DNA of 44,557 nt from Ascoidea asiatica (lineage: Eukaryota > Ascomycota > Saccharomycetes > Ascoideales > Ascoideaceae), in contig BCKQ01000019.1 of assembly GCA_001600695.1 (NCBI GenBank), positions 1 to 44,557 on the forward strand. The letters are read 5' to 3'. Under the pieces are notes generated by a model. The model ran no database searches and was not told the origin of the DNA. It saw only the letters and a list, made by a program, of their open reading frames with translations. The first letter of the stretch is position 1. The number at the start of each line of letters is the position of its first letter. Below are positions 18,872 to 28,733 of this stretch, in pieces. The position numbers were made by a program, and so were the translations under genes.

Positions 18872-20035
18872 AATATAGTGCACCCATTAAAATCTGGCTT
18901 GAAATAAAATGTAATAATTATTAATCTCGTCTTCTGAAATTAATATTGTTTTTAGATACCGAGCAAGTAGTTTTACTTGGTGTCTCCTAAAACGCGGAAT
19001 GTGTGCGACTGAGATTTTCACAAAAATTCCGAACTTTTTGTGGTCTTATTGAATGTTGTAAACTTACCAAGCTTTTGTAAAAATAAAACAAAACAATAAC
19101 GCATCAGGCTAAAATGTTCCTGAATAGCATTTAACTCGCCACATACAATTTACTTGCCGCACCATCTGTCACATGACTCACTTAAAATGTGCACCCAAAA
19201 AGATGGTTTCGAATATTTTTCAAAGCTACAATTATTTGAAAGGTCACTTGATTTTTATTTGGCTTGAAATAGGCTATCCCCAAGTGTAGTGGGATTTGTT
19301 TCAAATGTTCAAGCACTGAAGTCAGCAAAAGACAGCACCTCCTTTGAAATTTTGATTCTCACAAACAGAATTTTTGGTGGAACACATTTCACGGTTTAGG
19401 AGATAAATAACTCCTATGCTCACAGGAATAAGCTTTTCTTATATTTGCCGGGGTACTTTCTTAGGCTACTTTTGTTTTTACATAACATGTTACGTAAACT
19501 TGGACGACTCCTGCCGGCTGGATATTGAGACCTGCCCAGTACTTTGAGCTGCGGATGTTTTTTCGCTGTCGGCACCGCCCGATTGTTTCGGGGATGGGAG
19601 GAGATGACTGCTGAGCTGCTGATGAGCCAATAAGAACCCGCGGAGTCTTTATCCGCGCAAAGTTGTTGTGTGAGACCATGACTGTGGGTGTGCTGGTTCA
19701 GGCCTGCAGCTTCTGCATGTGCCTCCTGTGGCGCCGGTGGATCCTGCCAGTGAAAATGGACCTGAAAATGCCAGTTTTTTAATTGAATGAACTGAATTAA
19801 ATGCACCTTTTCACTTAAACTACTGCTTTGCAATTAATATTAAATTTGTTTTTAGATTTATTGAATATAAATTAAAATATAAATATACATAAAAGTAATT
19901 GAAAGTTTGAATTTTTGTTATCTATTTTTAATCTTATCTTTTTCATTGTGATTTTATTTCTTTCAAATATTTTTTTTTCATAATTTCAATAAATCAATCC
20001 CTTACTTAATTATATAACACATAATATATTCCAAA
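18872..20035. promoter_or_regulatory. Intergenic region upstream of MDH1 with a GC-rich island
   Basis: The first 600 bp hold no gene and no clear element. Positions 19505-19760 form a GC-rich island (for example CCGCCCGATTGTTTCGGGG near 19577) in otherwise AT-rich DNA. It contains a CCAAT box at 19627-19631, about 405 bp upstream of the MDH1 start. CCAAT is the site of the HAP2/3/4/5 complex that activates respiratory genes in yeasts, so a link to MDH1 is plausible. Reading frames across the island on the minus strand (137 and 72 codons) overlap in different frames and look accidental. The last 230 bp before MDH1 are A/T-rich. Confidence 0.5.
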
Positions 20036-21058
20036 ATGTTTACCGTTAAAAAACAAGTATTTAGTAATTTAAGACAATTTTCAACTTCTTCTTTGAATTC
20101 TTATAAAGTCACTGTTTTAGGTGCTAATGGTGGTATTGGTCAACCTTTGTCACTTTTATTAAAATTAAATCATAAAGTTACAGATTTAGCTTTGTATGAT
20201 TTAAGAGGTGCACCAGGTGTTGCAGCTGATGTTTCTCATATTCCAACTAATTCAACTGTTAAAGGTTATACTCCAGAAAATGATGGTTTATCAACAGCTT
20301 TAAAAGGTTCTGATGTTGTTGTAATTCCTGCTGGTGTTCCAAGAAAACCAGGAATGACCAGAGATGATTTATTTAATACTAATGCTTCAATTGTTGCTTC
20401 TTTAGCTTCTGCTGTTGCTGATAATGCTCCAAATGCTGCAGTTTTAATTATTTCAAATCCTGTAAATTCAACTGTACCAATTGTTTCTGAAGTTTTAAAA
20501 TCAAAAGGTGTTTATAATCCAAAAAAATTATTTGGTGTAACAACTTTAGATGTAATTAGATCTTCAAGATTTATTTCTGAAGTTTCAAATACTGATCCAA
20601 ATCAAGAAAAAGTTACTGTTGTTGGTGGTCATTCTGGTATTACTATTGTTCCATTAATTTCAAAAACTGTTCATAAAGATTTACCAAAAGACACAAGAGA
20701 TGCTTTAATTCATAGAATTCAATTTGGTGGTGATGAAGTTGTAAAAGCTAAAGATGGTGCAGGTTCTGCAACTTTATCAATGGCAACTGCTGGTGCAAGA
20801 ATGGCTAATTCCGTTTTAGCTGGTTTATCTGGTGAAAAAGATGTTATTGAACCAACTTTTATTGATAATCCTTTATATAAATCTGAAGGTGTTGAATTCT
20901 TTTCTTCTCCTGTTACTTTAGGTCCAGAAGGTGTTCATGAAGTTCATGGTTTAGGTACAATTGCTGATTATGAAGAAGAAATGGTTTCTGTTGCTAAAGA
21001 AACTTTAAAGAAAAATATTCAAAAAGGTGTTGATTTCGTTGCTTCTCAAAAAAAATAG
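20036..21058 (+). CDS. MDH1: Malate dehydrogenase, mitochondrial
   Basis: It interconverts malate and oxaloacetate with NAD in the mitochondrial matrix (TCA cycle). The 340-residue protein has an Arg/Ser-rich, acid-free N-terminus of about 21 residues ([15 protein letters not shown]) that looks like a mitochondrial presequence. The NAD-binding loop GANGGIGQP follows at 29-37. Substrate-binding arginines are seen in VPRKPGMTR (103, 109) and at 175. The catalytic pair is Asp172 in TTLDVIRS and His199 in GGHSG. The C-terminus ends SQKK and lacks a peroxisomal SKL signal, which with the presequence points to MDH1 rather than the peroxisomal or cytosolic isozymes. Codon use is strongly biased to a few A/T-ending codons with no CTG, as expected for a highly expressed gene. 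Confidence 0.95.
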   Translation: MFTVKKQVFSNLRQFSTSSLNSYKVTVLGANGGIGQPLSLLLKLNHKVTDLALYDLRGAPGVAADVSHIPTNSTVKGYTPENDGLSTALKGSDVVVIPAGVPRKPGMTRDDLFNTNASIVASLASAVADNAPNAAVLIISNPVNSTVPIVSEVLKSKGVYNPKKLFGVTTLDVIRSSRFISEVSNTDPNQEKVTVVGGHSGITIVPLISKTVHKDLPKDTRDALIHRIQFGGDEVVKAKDGAGSATLSMATAGARMANSVLAGLSGEKDVIEPTFIDNPLYKSEGVEFFSSPVTLGPEGVHEVHGLGTIADYEEEMVSVAKETLKKNIQKGVDFVASQKK

Positions 21059-21514
21059 ATTCAATATTTTGATTAATCATTATTTTTTTGGCAAATTTAA
21101 CGATAATATGTATATAAATTAAACTAAATTAAATACATTTTTGTATATTTAATTATTTAATAAATTTCTATTTTATATTCTGGCTTTTCTTTTTACTATT
21201 ATTTCTTATTAATTTCTCTTAGTTTGTATCAAATAGTATTAACATTATATTGTTTTTATTCACGTTAATGTTTTTATCTTGTCGGATATTGTCTCCACAA
21301 ATTTATTTTTCTCATTAAAATTCAAATATTTTGTAAATCTTTGTTTTCGTTTCAAATTTCAAATTTGACACACATCTCTTATTAACGTTAATATTTTCAC
21401 TGTATAAATTAAATAATTTGTTTCTCATTTATATTATTTTTAAATGAATTATATCAAATATAATATTAAAAGAATACATTTGCTTAGAATAAATATATAA
21501 GGTAGATAATAAAA
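21059..21514. other. Intergenic region MDH1-YKE4
   Basis: This is 456 bp of AT-rich DNA holding the MDH1 3' end and the YKE4 promoter. A palindromic TTTCAAATTTCAAATTTGA lies near 21350. I see no RNA gene and no recognisable binding site. Confidence 0.5.
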
Positions 21515-23101
21515 ATGAAATTCTCTTCGTTTATTTTAAATTCCTTAACTATTGTTTCCTTATTTCAAATTACTACTGGTCATGGAGTTCACAAACCAAA
21601 ACATAAACATAGCAGAAAAAGATTAAATTCAACTACATCAAGACTCAATGATATTGTAATAACTAGTGACGATATTATTAATAATAAGCAGTTGGTTTCA
21701 AAAGTTCATTATGATGATGGTGTTTTAAATATTGATTATATAAATTCAGAATTAGCCAAGTGTAATATAATTAAATCAATCAATGATTATCTTGAATTGA
21801 AAGAAGATCAAGAAGTTGAGAAGCATCATGAGCATTCTCATCATCATCATCATCATGATCATGATTCTGAAGAAGAAGATGATGATGATGATGAAAATAG
21901 TAAATTGAATAAAGTTTTTGAAAACTTTTTCCCTTTCAAAAATTATCCTGGTTTGAATTCAATTTTAGCAATTGTTTACTTAACTTTACCTCCATGTATA
22001 ATTCTATTCTTTTTACCCACAAATATAAATCCAATTTTATTAACATTGCTAGTAAGTTTTGCTTTAGGTGGTTTAATTGGTGATATTTTCATTCATTTGT
22101 TACCTCAAATTTTCTTAGGAGGTAATTCTTCTGAAGACGATGAAAATATAGAATCTCTGGTTAAATTTGTTTTGGTTGATGATAAAAAAAATACAATTTT
22201 AGGCTTTTGTATTTTTATTGGTTTTGCTATATTTATGACTATTGATAAAACAATCAGAATCATTCAATTGAGTACTGATGGTCATGTTCATACTCATTCT
22301 CATTCAAATTCGAATTCAACTTCTGACTCATCTGAAGACTCTCATGGTCATAGCCATGGACATAGTCATAGTCATTCTGATCTTATTGATGATTCAAGTG
22401 ATGAAGAATCTCATTCAAAAGGCTTCTCATCAGGAATGGAGAAAATTGAAAAAGTTTCATTGGTCAATAGAACTGTTATTTTAAATAAAGCTAATAATGA
22501 AAAAATAGAAGATAATGAGAAAAAATCCATAAAAATTGAAGAATCAAAACCATTGCCAAAGACTTCAGCTTTATTGAATTTGATAACAGATTTTTGTCAC
22601 AATTTAATTGATGGTTTTGCTTTAGCTTCTTCTTTTTATTTAAATAGAACAATTGGTTCAACCACTACTTTAGCTATTTTAATTCATGAAGTTCCTCATG
22701 CAATTGGTGATTTGGCAATTTTAATTCAAGGTGGTTTCGATAAAATATCGGCTTTAAAATCTCAATTAATTGTGAATTCAGGTTCATTGATTGGTTGTAT
22801 AGTAGCTATTTTATTTCAAAACTTATCTTTTTCCAAACAATTGAATATTTTTACAGATGATGTTTCAAAAGAGGTTGTTAATAGTAACTTATCTGGTGGT
22901 TTATTTGGTACTATATTAAAATACAATGATTTAGTTTTACCTATCACAACTGGTGGTTTTCTTTATATTGCAACAGTTGGAATCACTCCTGAAATATTAG
23001 AACTAGATGAAAGAATCAAAAGTGCTAAGTGTCAGTTACTCATATCCTTTGGACAATTGCTGTTCATAATAATTGGTATTTCAACAATGTTTCTTTTATA
23101 G
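21515..23101 (+). CDS. YKE4: ZIP-family zinc transporter of the ER (Yke4/SLC39A7 type)
   Basis: It moves zinc across the ER membrane to balance cytosolic zinc. It is a 528-residue protein with a signal-anchor-like N-terminus (about 1-22). A His-rich stretch follows at 103-116 with an acidic tail (Asp/Glu 117-128), then a first group of membrane helices from about 140. A second His-rich loop at about 255-290 (SHGHSHGHSHSHS) lies between helices. The ZIP signature is complete: H362-N363-x2-D366-G in helix IV and H391-E-x2-H395-x3-D399 in helix V. S. cerevisiae Yke4 is 346 residues, so the N-terminus and loops are longer here. CTG occurs twice, once at codon 516 inside a hydrophobic helix. Confidence 0.88.
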   Translation: MKFSSFILNSLTIVSLFQITTGHGVHKPKHKHSRKRLNSTTSRLNDIVITSDDIINNKQLVSKVHYDDGVLNIDYINSELAKCNIIKSINDYLELKEDQEVEKHHEHSHHHHHHDHDSEEEDDDDDENSKLNKVFENFFPFKNYPGLNSILAIVYLTLPPCIILFFLPTNINPILLTLLVSFALGGLIGDIFIHLLPQIFLGGNSSEDDENIESLVKFVLVDDKKNTILGFCIFIGFAIFMTIDKTIRIIQLSTDGHVHTHSHSNSNSTSDSSEDSHGHSHGHSHSHSDLIDDSSDEESHSKGFSSGMEKIEKVSLVNRTVILNKANNEKIEDNEKKSIKIEESKPLPKTSALLNLITDFCHNLIDGFALASSFYLNRTIGSTTTLAILIHEVPHAIGDLAILIQGGFDKISALKSQLIVNSGSLIGCIVAILFQNLSFSKQLNIFTDDVSKEVVNSNLSGGLFGTILKYNDLVLPITTGGFLYIATVGITPEILELDERIKSAKCQLLISFGQLLFIIIGISTMFLL

Positions 23102-23909
23102 TTGTATATACTGGATATATACATATTGTAATTATATAATAATACTCGAATATATAAAAATATATATATGAATCAATTGCTCAATAGTTTTTAGTGGAAT
23201 TTCAATTTAATCATTTGTGTAAAAATAGAATTATAATTAAAAAAAAAAGGTGTGAAAGACCAAATAAACGAAACCTCCAAAAGCATGGTTATGCTTAAGC
23301 AGTTGAGTCTTGAACTGTATTCTCTTAAGGGTCCTTTCTTTTCAGTCAGCCTTGTTTTTGTTGTTGTTAAAAGTTTTTTAAAGGTGTTTTTGATTTTTTT
23401 TTTCATTTGGCCTATTACTTACTATCGAAAGAAGAAGGAGAATGAAGGCAGCTTCGAATATTTCTAACTTAATGGTTTATCAATCGATACGAGCCTAGCT
23501 TAATCATTATTCTGTGTGGTTTTAATATAAGTATTTGGAATATTAGAAAATTGAATTATTTCCTGCCTGAGGACTTTGAAGCTCAATTTCATGAAAGAAT
23601 ATTCATTTAGTTATCTAATATCTTTCAGATTTGGATTACTTAAACTCGTAATGTTGTAATATTGGCATGAATGTAAATTAATATGAAGGCTTTATTTTGG
23701 AATTCAATTATAGATAGCAGTTTCTTTTGATTTTATGAAATATCTTTGATTTACTAAAACATAAATATTCAATCCGATTACTATTTGATCCTTGATTTTT
23801 ATATTTATATATACCAAAGTATCTAAAAGGTTTTTGCTTTTGATTTTTTGAGTAAGTTAACCTGAAAATAACCATGATAATTTAGCTTAAACTAAAAGTT
23901 ATAAAAAAA
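23102..23909. other. Intergenic region between the zinc transporter and the permease
   Basis: About 800 bp, AT-rich at both ends. A somewhat GC-richer patch lies at 23250-23480, where 71-codon frames occur on both strands. Neither has a family resemblance or asymmetry that would favour coding. The patch could be part of the permease promoter. No TATA box of good quality or RNA gene was recognised. Confidence 0.45.
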
Positions 23910-25634
23910 ATGGTTCAAATTAATTCAGTTAAATCTATTTCTTCATCATCTTCAAATTCTGATTCTAGCAATATTAATGAAGAAAAGGTTTTAAACAAAC
24001 GTTTCACCCTCATAGCCATATTTGGTTTAGCATTTTCAATAACTAATACTTGGCTAGGTGTTGCTTCAGTTATGTCAACAGGAATAGATTGTGGAGGACC
24101 ATTTTTAATTATCTATGGATTATTAATCGTAAGTTTTTTTACATTATCCAATGCAATTACCATATCAGAATTTATTTCTATGTTCCCAAATAATTCTGCT
24201 GGACAATATTTCTGGACATATAAATTATCGCCTAAAAAATGTAGGAAATTTCTAAGCTTTCTTGTTGGAAATTTGACATGGATGGGATCATTAATTGTTT
24301 GTTGTTCAGTTTTTGCTACAATTGGTACAGGAGTTGTATCATTTTATGAATTAGCTCATCAAAATTCAGGTTATCAATATCAACGTTGGCATTCATTTTT
24401 ATGTGCAGAATTATTTAATATAGTTATTGCTTTATTAAATTGTTATGAAAAATCACTTGAAATTACATCAAATTTATGTTTATTTGGAACATTATCAGGA
24501 TTTTTAATTTCAACAATTTCAATATTATCAGCCTCAAGTGGAAATTTTCGAAGTGCCCATTTTGTATTTATTGAATTTACAAATAAAACAGGTAAAAATG
24601 ATGATTGTTTTGCTTTTATTGGAGGATTAGTTTTACCAGCTTTTGCATTTGGTAGTATTGATTCAGTAATTCATTTAACAGAAGAAATTAAACAAAATCA
24701 TATACCATCAAAATTAATACCATTAACAGTAATCTTAACAGTAGTTTTAGGATTCATAACAAGTTTTATATTTGCAGTATCAGTATTTTTTTGTATTCAA
24801 GATTTAGATAAAGTTGTTGATGCAACATATCCAATATTAGAATTAGTTTATCAAGCATTTAATAAAAATCTTGGAGGTACATTAACATTAGGAATTTATT
24901 TAATTTTAGTTGGAATTTTAACTGCATTTGGCTCACAAACTTGGGCATCAAGAGTTGCATGGACATTTTCAAGAGATAATGGTATACCATTTTCAAAAGA
25001 ATATTTTTCAAAAGTAAATAAAAAATGTAAATTACCAATTAAAGTTCATTTTTTAAATACATTTATTGTGGCATTATTGTTATTATTATTTTTAGCTTCA
25101 GATACTTCATATAATTCAATTATTTGTGGATCAATAATATTATTAAATTTATCATATGCAATACCTTCAATTTGTTTATTAATTAAAGGTAGAAGTAAAC
25201 TTTCAAAACATGGAATTAAACATGGACCATTTTGGATACAAAGTTATAAAATTGGATTAATTTGTAATATTCTAACAATTTTTTGGTCTATTTTTTGTTT
25301 AATTGTATTTTCATGTCCTTTTGAAATGCCTGTAAAAGCTTCAACAATGAATTATATTGTCTGTGTTTATGGAGGATTATTCATTTATTCTGTGCTTTAT
25401 TGGTTTTATAGAGGAAAAAATGAATTTAAAGTCAAAACATATTTGAAGAATCAAAATAAAGATGAAGAAAAAATTAGTGCAGTTACATTAATTGATGATT
25501 TTTCGGATAATGAAGAAAAGGATACAATATATCAGAATCAAGATGATAATAAAAACAATCTCATAAATGAAAAAAAAATGACTAAAACACCAGGTGATGC
25601 AGGAATAATAATAAACAAAACAATCAGTGAATAA
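23910..25634 (+). CDS. Plasma-membrane amine/amino-acid permease (choline/GABA permease family)
   Basis: This 574-residue protein of the APC superfamily belongs to the amino acid-choline transporter branch that includes Hnm1 (choline) and Uga4 (GABA). It has about 12 hydrophobic helices, the first starting near 30 (LIAIFGLAFSITNTWLGVAS), followed by the helix-1 motif GIDCGGPFLIIYG typical of this branch. The conserved QNHIPSK loop after PAFAFGSIDSVIHLTEE (about 250-270) and the TWASRVAWTFSRDNGIPFS block (about 350) are also visible. Both termini are hydrophilic and cytosolic, with a Ser-rich N-terminus and an acidic C-terminus. The substrate cannot be told from sequence. Choline/ethanolamine, GABA or another amine are all possible. 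Confidence 0.8.
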   Translation: MVQINSVKSISSSSSNSDSSNINEEKVLNKRFTLIAIFGLAFSITNTWLGVASVMSTGIDCGGPFLIIYGLLIVSFFTLSNAITISEFISMFPNNSAGQYFWTYKLSPKKCRKFLSFLVGNLTWMGSLIVCCSVFATIGTGVVSFYELAHQNSGYQYQRWHSFLCAELFNIVIALLNCYEKSLEITSNLCLFGTLSGFLISTISILSASSGNFRSAHFVFIEFTNKTGKNDDCFAFIGGLVLPAFAFGSIDSVIHLTEEIKQNHIPSKLIPLTVILTVVLGFITSFIFAVSVFFCIQDLDKVVDATYPILELVYQAFNKNLGGTLTLGIYLILVGILTAFGSQTWASRVAWTFSRDNGIPFSKEYFSKVNKKCKLPIKVHFLNTFIVALLLLLFLASDTSYNSIICGSIILLNLSYAIPSICLLIKGRSKLSKHGIKHGPFWIQSYKIGLICNILTIFWSIFCLIVFSCPFEMPVKASTMNYIVCVYGGLFIYSVLYWFYRGKNEFKVKTYLKNQNKDEEKISAVTLIDDFSDNEEKDTIYQNQDDNKNNLINEKKMTKTPGDAGIIINKTISE

Positions 25635-26405
25635 TAACAATACAAATACCAATCACGATTATAAAAATCAAATAAATTTAATTGAAAGTATTTGATTTAG
25701 ATAGATATATTCCTTGATTATTCCTTCGTTATTCTTTCCTTTTTTCGATGAATTGAAATTCAAATTTCCTTAAGCAAAATAAATTCATTTCTCTTTAAGT
25801 CTATTATTCTCACTATTTTTATCCAATTCATAATTTTTCTTTAAGTTTCACTTCATTCTTTAGCTGTAACATTTACCTAATATAAGTTTTCGAAAATCAA
25901 TTCTTAGAGCTAAGTTAGTTTTATATTTTGTAATTTAATTCATATCATTTTTTTTAGACTCTTTAAAACCGATTAATTATCACTCCCTTCAATAGATGCT
26001 AAGGACTATCTAATTTATAAAACACAATTCCTTAATAGTTAATTATCATTTTCTTTAATAATAATGTAATTTATGAAATACATTCGCTTCTTTAATAATG
26101 TTCTTTGACATACTTTTCTGTCTTCTCTTATCTTCCCGGGTCGGTTACACCAAAATGTAAAATTGCCACTCAACTCGATTTTGATTCAAACAAAAAAAAA
26201 AGACAATAATTTATTTGGTTATGGAAATTGATTTAAACAGAAAATTGTACCAAAATTTAATAACAAATCACAATAACTATCAATATCAAGCAAATATTAA
26301 GCGATTATCAAGCAAATAAAACAAGGATATCAAATAAAAAACAATTGTGGCCAGATGAAATAATTCCAGTGGCGAAGACTGCTTATTATCTGATATCAAT
26401 CTACA
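25635..26405. promoter_or_regulatory. Intergenic region upstream of RTC5
   Basis: 770 bp, mostly A/T. A short GC-rich patch CCCGGGTCGGTTACACC at 26135-26151 stands out 260 bp before the RTC5 start. It may be a factor-binding site, but I cannot name the factor. Nothing else is supported. Confidence 0.4.
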
Positions 26406-28652
26406 ATGGGTCAAGTTCTCTCCTCAGATTCTCAATCTAATCAAAGTAATCAAAATAATCAATTGTCTAATCAAAGACAGAATAATGGCTCAAATTTACA
26501 AATAAATGAAAAAGATTTGTATGATCTTTTCTCAAAGGCTGCTATTCATCAACTATCAATTTTAGAGCTAAATTCATTGAAGAAAAACTTTTATTTGGAT
26601 GAATATATAACAAAGTTTTCTAATTCTTCTGATAATAATCAAGATACTGATATTAATGAGAAATCAAAAAATGAGTTGATAATTGAACAAAATGAAAATG
26701 ATTGTTTGAATAGAATAATTTCTTTTAATGATATTTTTCATTTCTTAAATATTGAAAAGGATTCTAATGGAGATAATTTAGATTTACCAATCAAAAAAAT
26801 TTTAATTAATGCTTTCAAAAATTTATCTCTTTTCCCATTTTTAAATCCTTTTATAGACTTAGAATTAAATTCTGACTTGAATTTAAACTCCACTGTTAAT
26901 TTAATTGAATTCAATGATCATGGAATAACCTTCAGATCTTTAATAAAAATCATTGTTTTATTTAATAAAGAAAAGAGATTAAATTTATTAGGTAAAAATT
27001 ATAACTTCAATAAATTATTGTTCATACTATTCTCTAAAAATTTAGATATTTCTTTGAAAAATGAATCAAATATAATCTCAAATAAGTCAATTAATTCAAG
27101 TACTGTGAATAGAATAAAGTGGCATCATTTAGATTTAATTAAATCATATAATGATATTAATATAAATCAACTTTTTATATCTTCACTGGATTTATTTCAT
27201 ATTATAAATCTTCTGCTTTTAATTAAATACTTCTATATTTTATCATCTTCAATTTCAATTTCAAGTTCAGAAATAAATTCTAATTTAAATCCATTCATTC
27301 CATATAATAAATTTATTACTTTAAGTTTTTATAATAGTTTTAAAAGAAATTCATTTTCAATAATTAGAGCTATTAATCCAAAAATTCCAATTAAAGGTGC
27401 TAAATTTTTACATAATCAAAAATATATTATAAATTATAATCAATTTAATAATTCAATTAATACTATATTACCAAATTTATTTAACATCTCTTTTAATTAT
27501 TTATTAAATCCATTATTATTCTCAATTACTGAAAAAAAAATAAACTCAATTTATTTTGAAATTCAAGTAAAATTAAAAAATTTAAATGAAATTATTATAC
27601 AAAATAATTCAAAATTATTATCACCCCAATTATTAACTCAATTATCAACTTTTTTAAGATTATCTTTACCAACAAGTAATGATAAAAGACCAAATATTAA
27701 AAATCTTAAAATTTTATATACAGGTTCAAAACATGGATTCTCAATGAAATCTTTTGAACAAAAAGTATTCAATTGGAATTCTTCAACAATTTTATTAATT
27801 TCTGGAAAAAAAATAATAAATAATAACAAAAATAATAATAAAAGAAATTTTAAACTCGATAAATTTAATGAAAAATTTCCAAAATTTCATTCAAATGATA
27901 CTCATAGTAATAGTAATACTCAAAATAATATTACTGAGAGTAGAAATAGTAATAATAATTATAATCATAATAGTAATAGTAATGATGATAATGGTAATCA
28001 TCAGTATAGTGAAAAATTAATTTTTGGAATATATATAACAGAAAAATGGAAAAAAACAAATAAATCATTTTTTGGTAATTCAAATAACTTAATATTTCAA
28101 TTAAATGAAATTCAAAATATATTCAAATCTTCATTTCAATCGAATTCAAAAGATATATCAGATCAAAATTCAAATATTAAAGAATATGGTTATTTTAATG
28201 TAATTGGAGGTGGAATTGGATTTGGAAATAAACAACCAATAATCAAAAATAATGAATTAGTTAAGTATCAACCTGGAAATGTTTCATTAACAATTGATAG
28301 TTCATTAGAATTTGGAGTATTTCGACATATTGGAATTGGAGGAATTTATAAACCTGGAGTTATATATGAAAATAATAATGAATATAATATACAGAGTAAT
28401 GAAGATCAAAGAAATTCGATAGATTCAATGGGAATTCCAAGTTTTGAAGATAAATTTATAATAAATGAAATTGAAGTTTTAGGAATTGGAAATGATGAAA
28501 TTTTAAAAGAACAAAAAAAACATTGGGAATGGGAAGAAAGAGAAAGTCTAAGAAGACAAGGGGTTAATGTAAAGAACTTAGGTGAAGATAGAGCCTTTTT
28601 GGAAATGGCAGGATTAATTGGTAACCATAATGCCTCAGGTGGTTCGATTTAA
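26406..28652 (+). CDS. RTC5: TLDc-domain protein Rtc5, predicted N-myristoylated
   Basis: Yeast Rtc5 is an N-myristoylated vacuole-associated TLDc protein that interacts with the V-ATPase and counteracts its assembly. The 748-residue product begins MGQVLSS, with Gly2 and Ser6 fitting a myristoylation signal. A low-complexity Ser/Asn/Gln segment follows, then helical sequence to about 430. The TLDc domain runs from about 435 (LYTGSKHGFSMKSFEQKVF) through GYFNVIGGGIGFG, SLEFGVFRHIG and FIINEIEVLGIG to about 700. An Asn-rich insertion (about 475-530) splits it. The tail ERESLRRQG plus RAFLEMAGLIG matches the conserved Rtc5 C-terminus. S. cerevisiae Rtc5 has 567 residues, and the extra length here is mostly low complexity. 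Confidence 0.85.
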   Translation: MGQVLSSDSQSNQSNQNNQLSNQRQNNGSNLQINEKDLYDLFSKAAIHQLSILELNSLKKNFYLDEYITKFSNSSDNNQDTDINEKSKNELIIEQNENDCLNRIISFNDIFHFLNIEKDSNGDNLDLPIKKILINAFKNLSLFPFLNPFIDLELNSDLNLNSTVNLIEFNDHGITFRSLIKIIVLFNKEKRLNLLGKNYNFNKLLFILFSKNLDISLKNESNIISNKSINSSTVNRIKWHHLDLIKSYNDININQLFISSLDLFHIINLLLLIKYFYILSSSISISSSEINSNLNPFIPYNKFITLSFYNSFKRNSFSIIRAINPKIPIKGAKFLHNQKYIINYNQFNNSINTILPNLFNISFNYLLNPLLFSITEKKINSIYFEIQVKLKNLNEIIIQNNSKLLSPQLLTQLSTFLRLSLPTSNDKRPNIKNLKILYTGSKHGFSMKSFEQKVFNWNSSTILLISGKKIINNNKNNNKRNFKLDKFNEKFPKFHSNDTHSNSNTQNNITESRNSNNNYNHNSNSNDDNGNHQYSEKLIFGIYITEKWKKTNKSFFGNSNNLIFQLNEIQNIFKSSFQSNSKDISDQNSNIKEYGYFNVIGGGIGFGNKQPIIKNNELVKYQPGNVSLTIDSSLEFGVFRHIGIGGIYKPGVIYENNNEYNIQSNEDQRNSIDSMGIPSFEDKFIINEIEVLGIGNDEILKEQKKHWEWEERESLRRQGVNVKNLGEDRAFLEMAGLIGNHNASGGSI

Positions 28653-28686
28653 GATTTAAATATCTTCAAATACATTTATTTATATA

Positions 28687-28690
<4 letters not shown>

Positions 28691-28721
<31 letters not shown>
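28691..28721. repeat. (TA)n microsatellite between convergent genes
   Basis: About 15 TA units lie in the 81-bp gap between the RTC5 stop and the stop of the oppositely oriented oxidoreductase gene. The gap must hold both transcription terminators, and TA-rich DNA is typical of yeast efficiency and positioning elements. Confidence 0.9.
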
Positions 28722-28724
<3 letters not shown>

Positions 28725-28733
28725 GTTATTTTG

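Noticed and set aside
19420-19833. 137- and 72-codon minus-strand frames over the GC island upstream of MDH1
   Set aside because: Two frames overlap in different registers, the residue composition simply reflects GC-rich DNA, and no motif is present. A structured ncRNA was considered, but no known family signature (snRNA, SRP, RNase P, tRNA) was seen.
23191-23467. 71-codon frames on both strands between YKE4 and the permease
   Set aside because: Both strands are open over the same stretch, with low-complexity Lys/Phe composition and no conserved motif.
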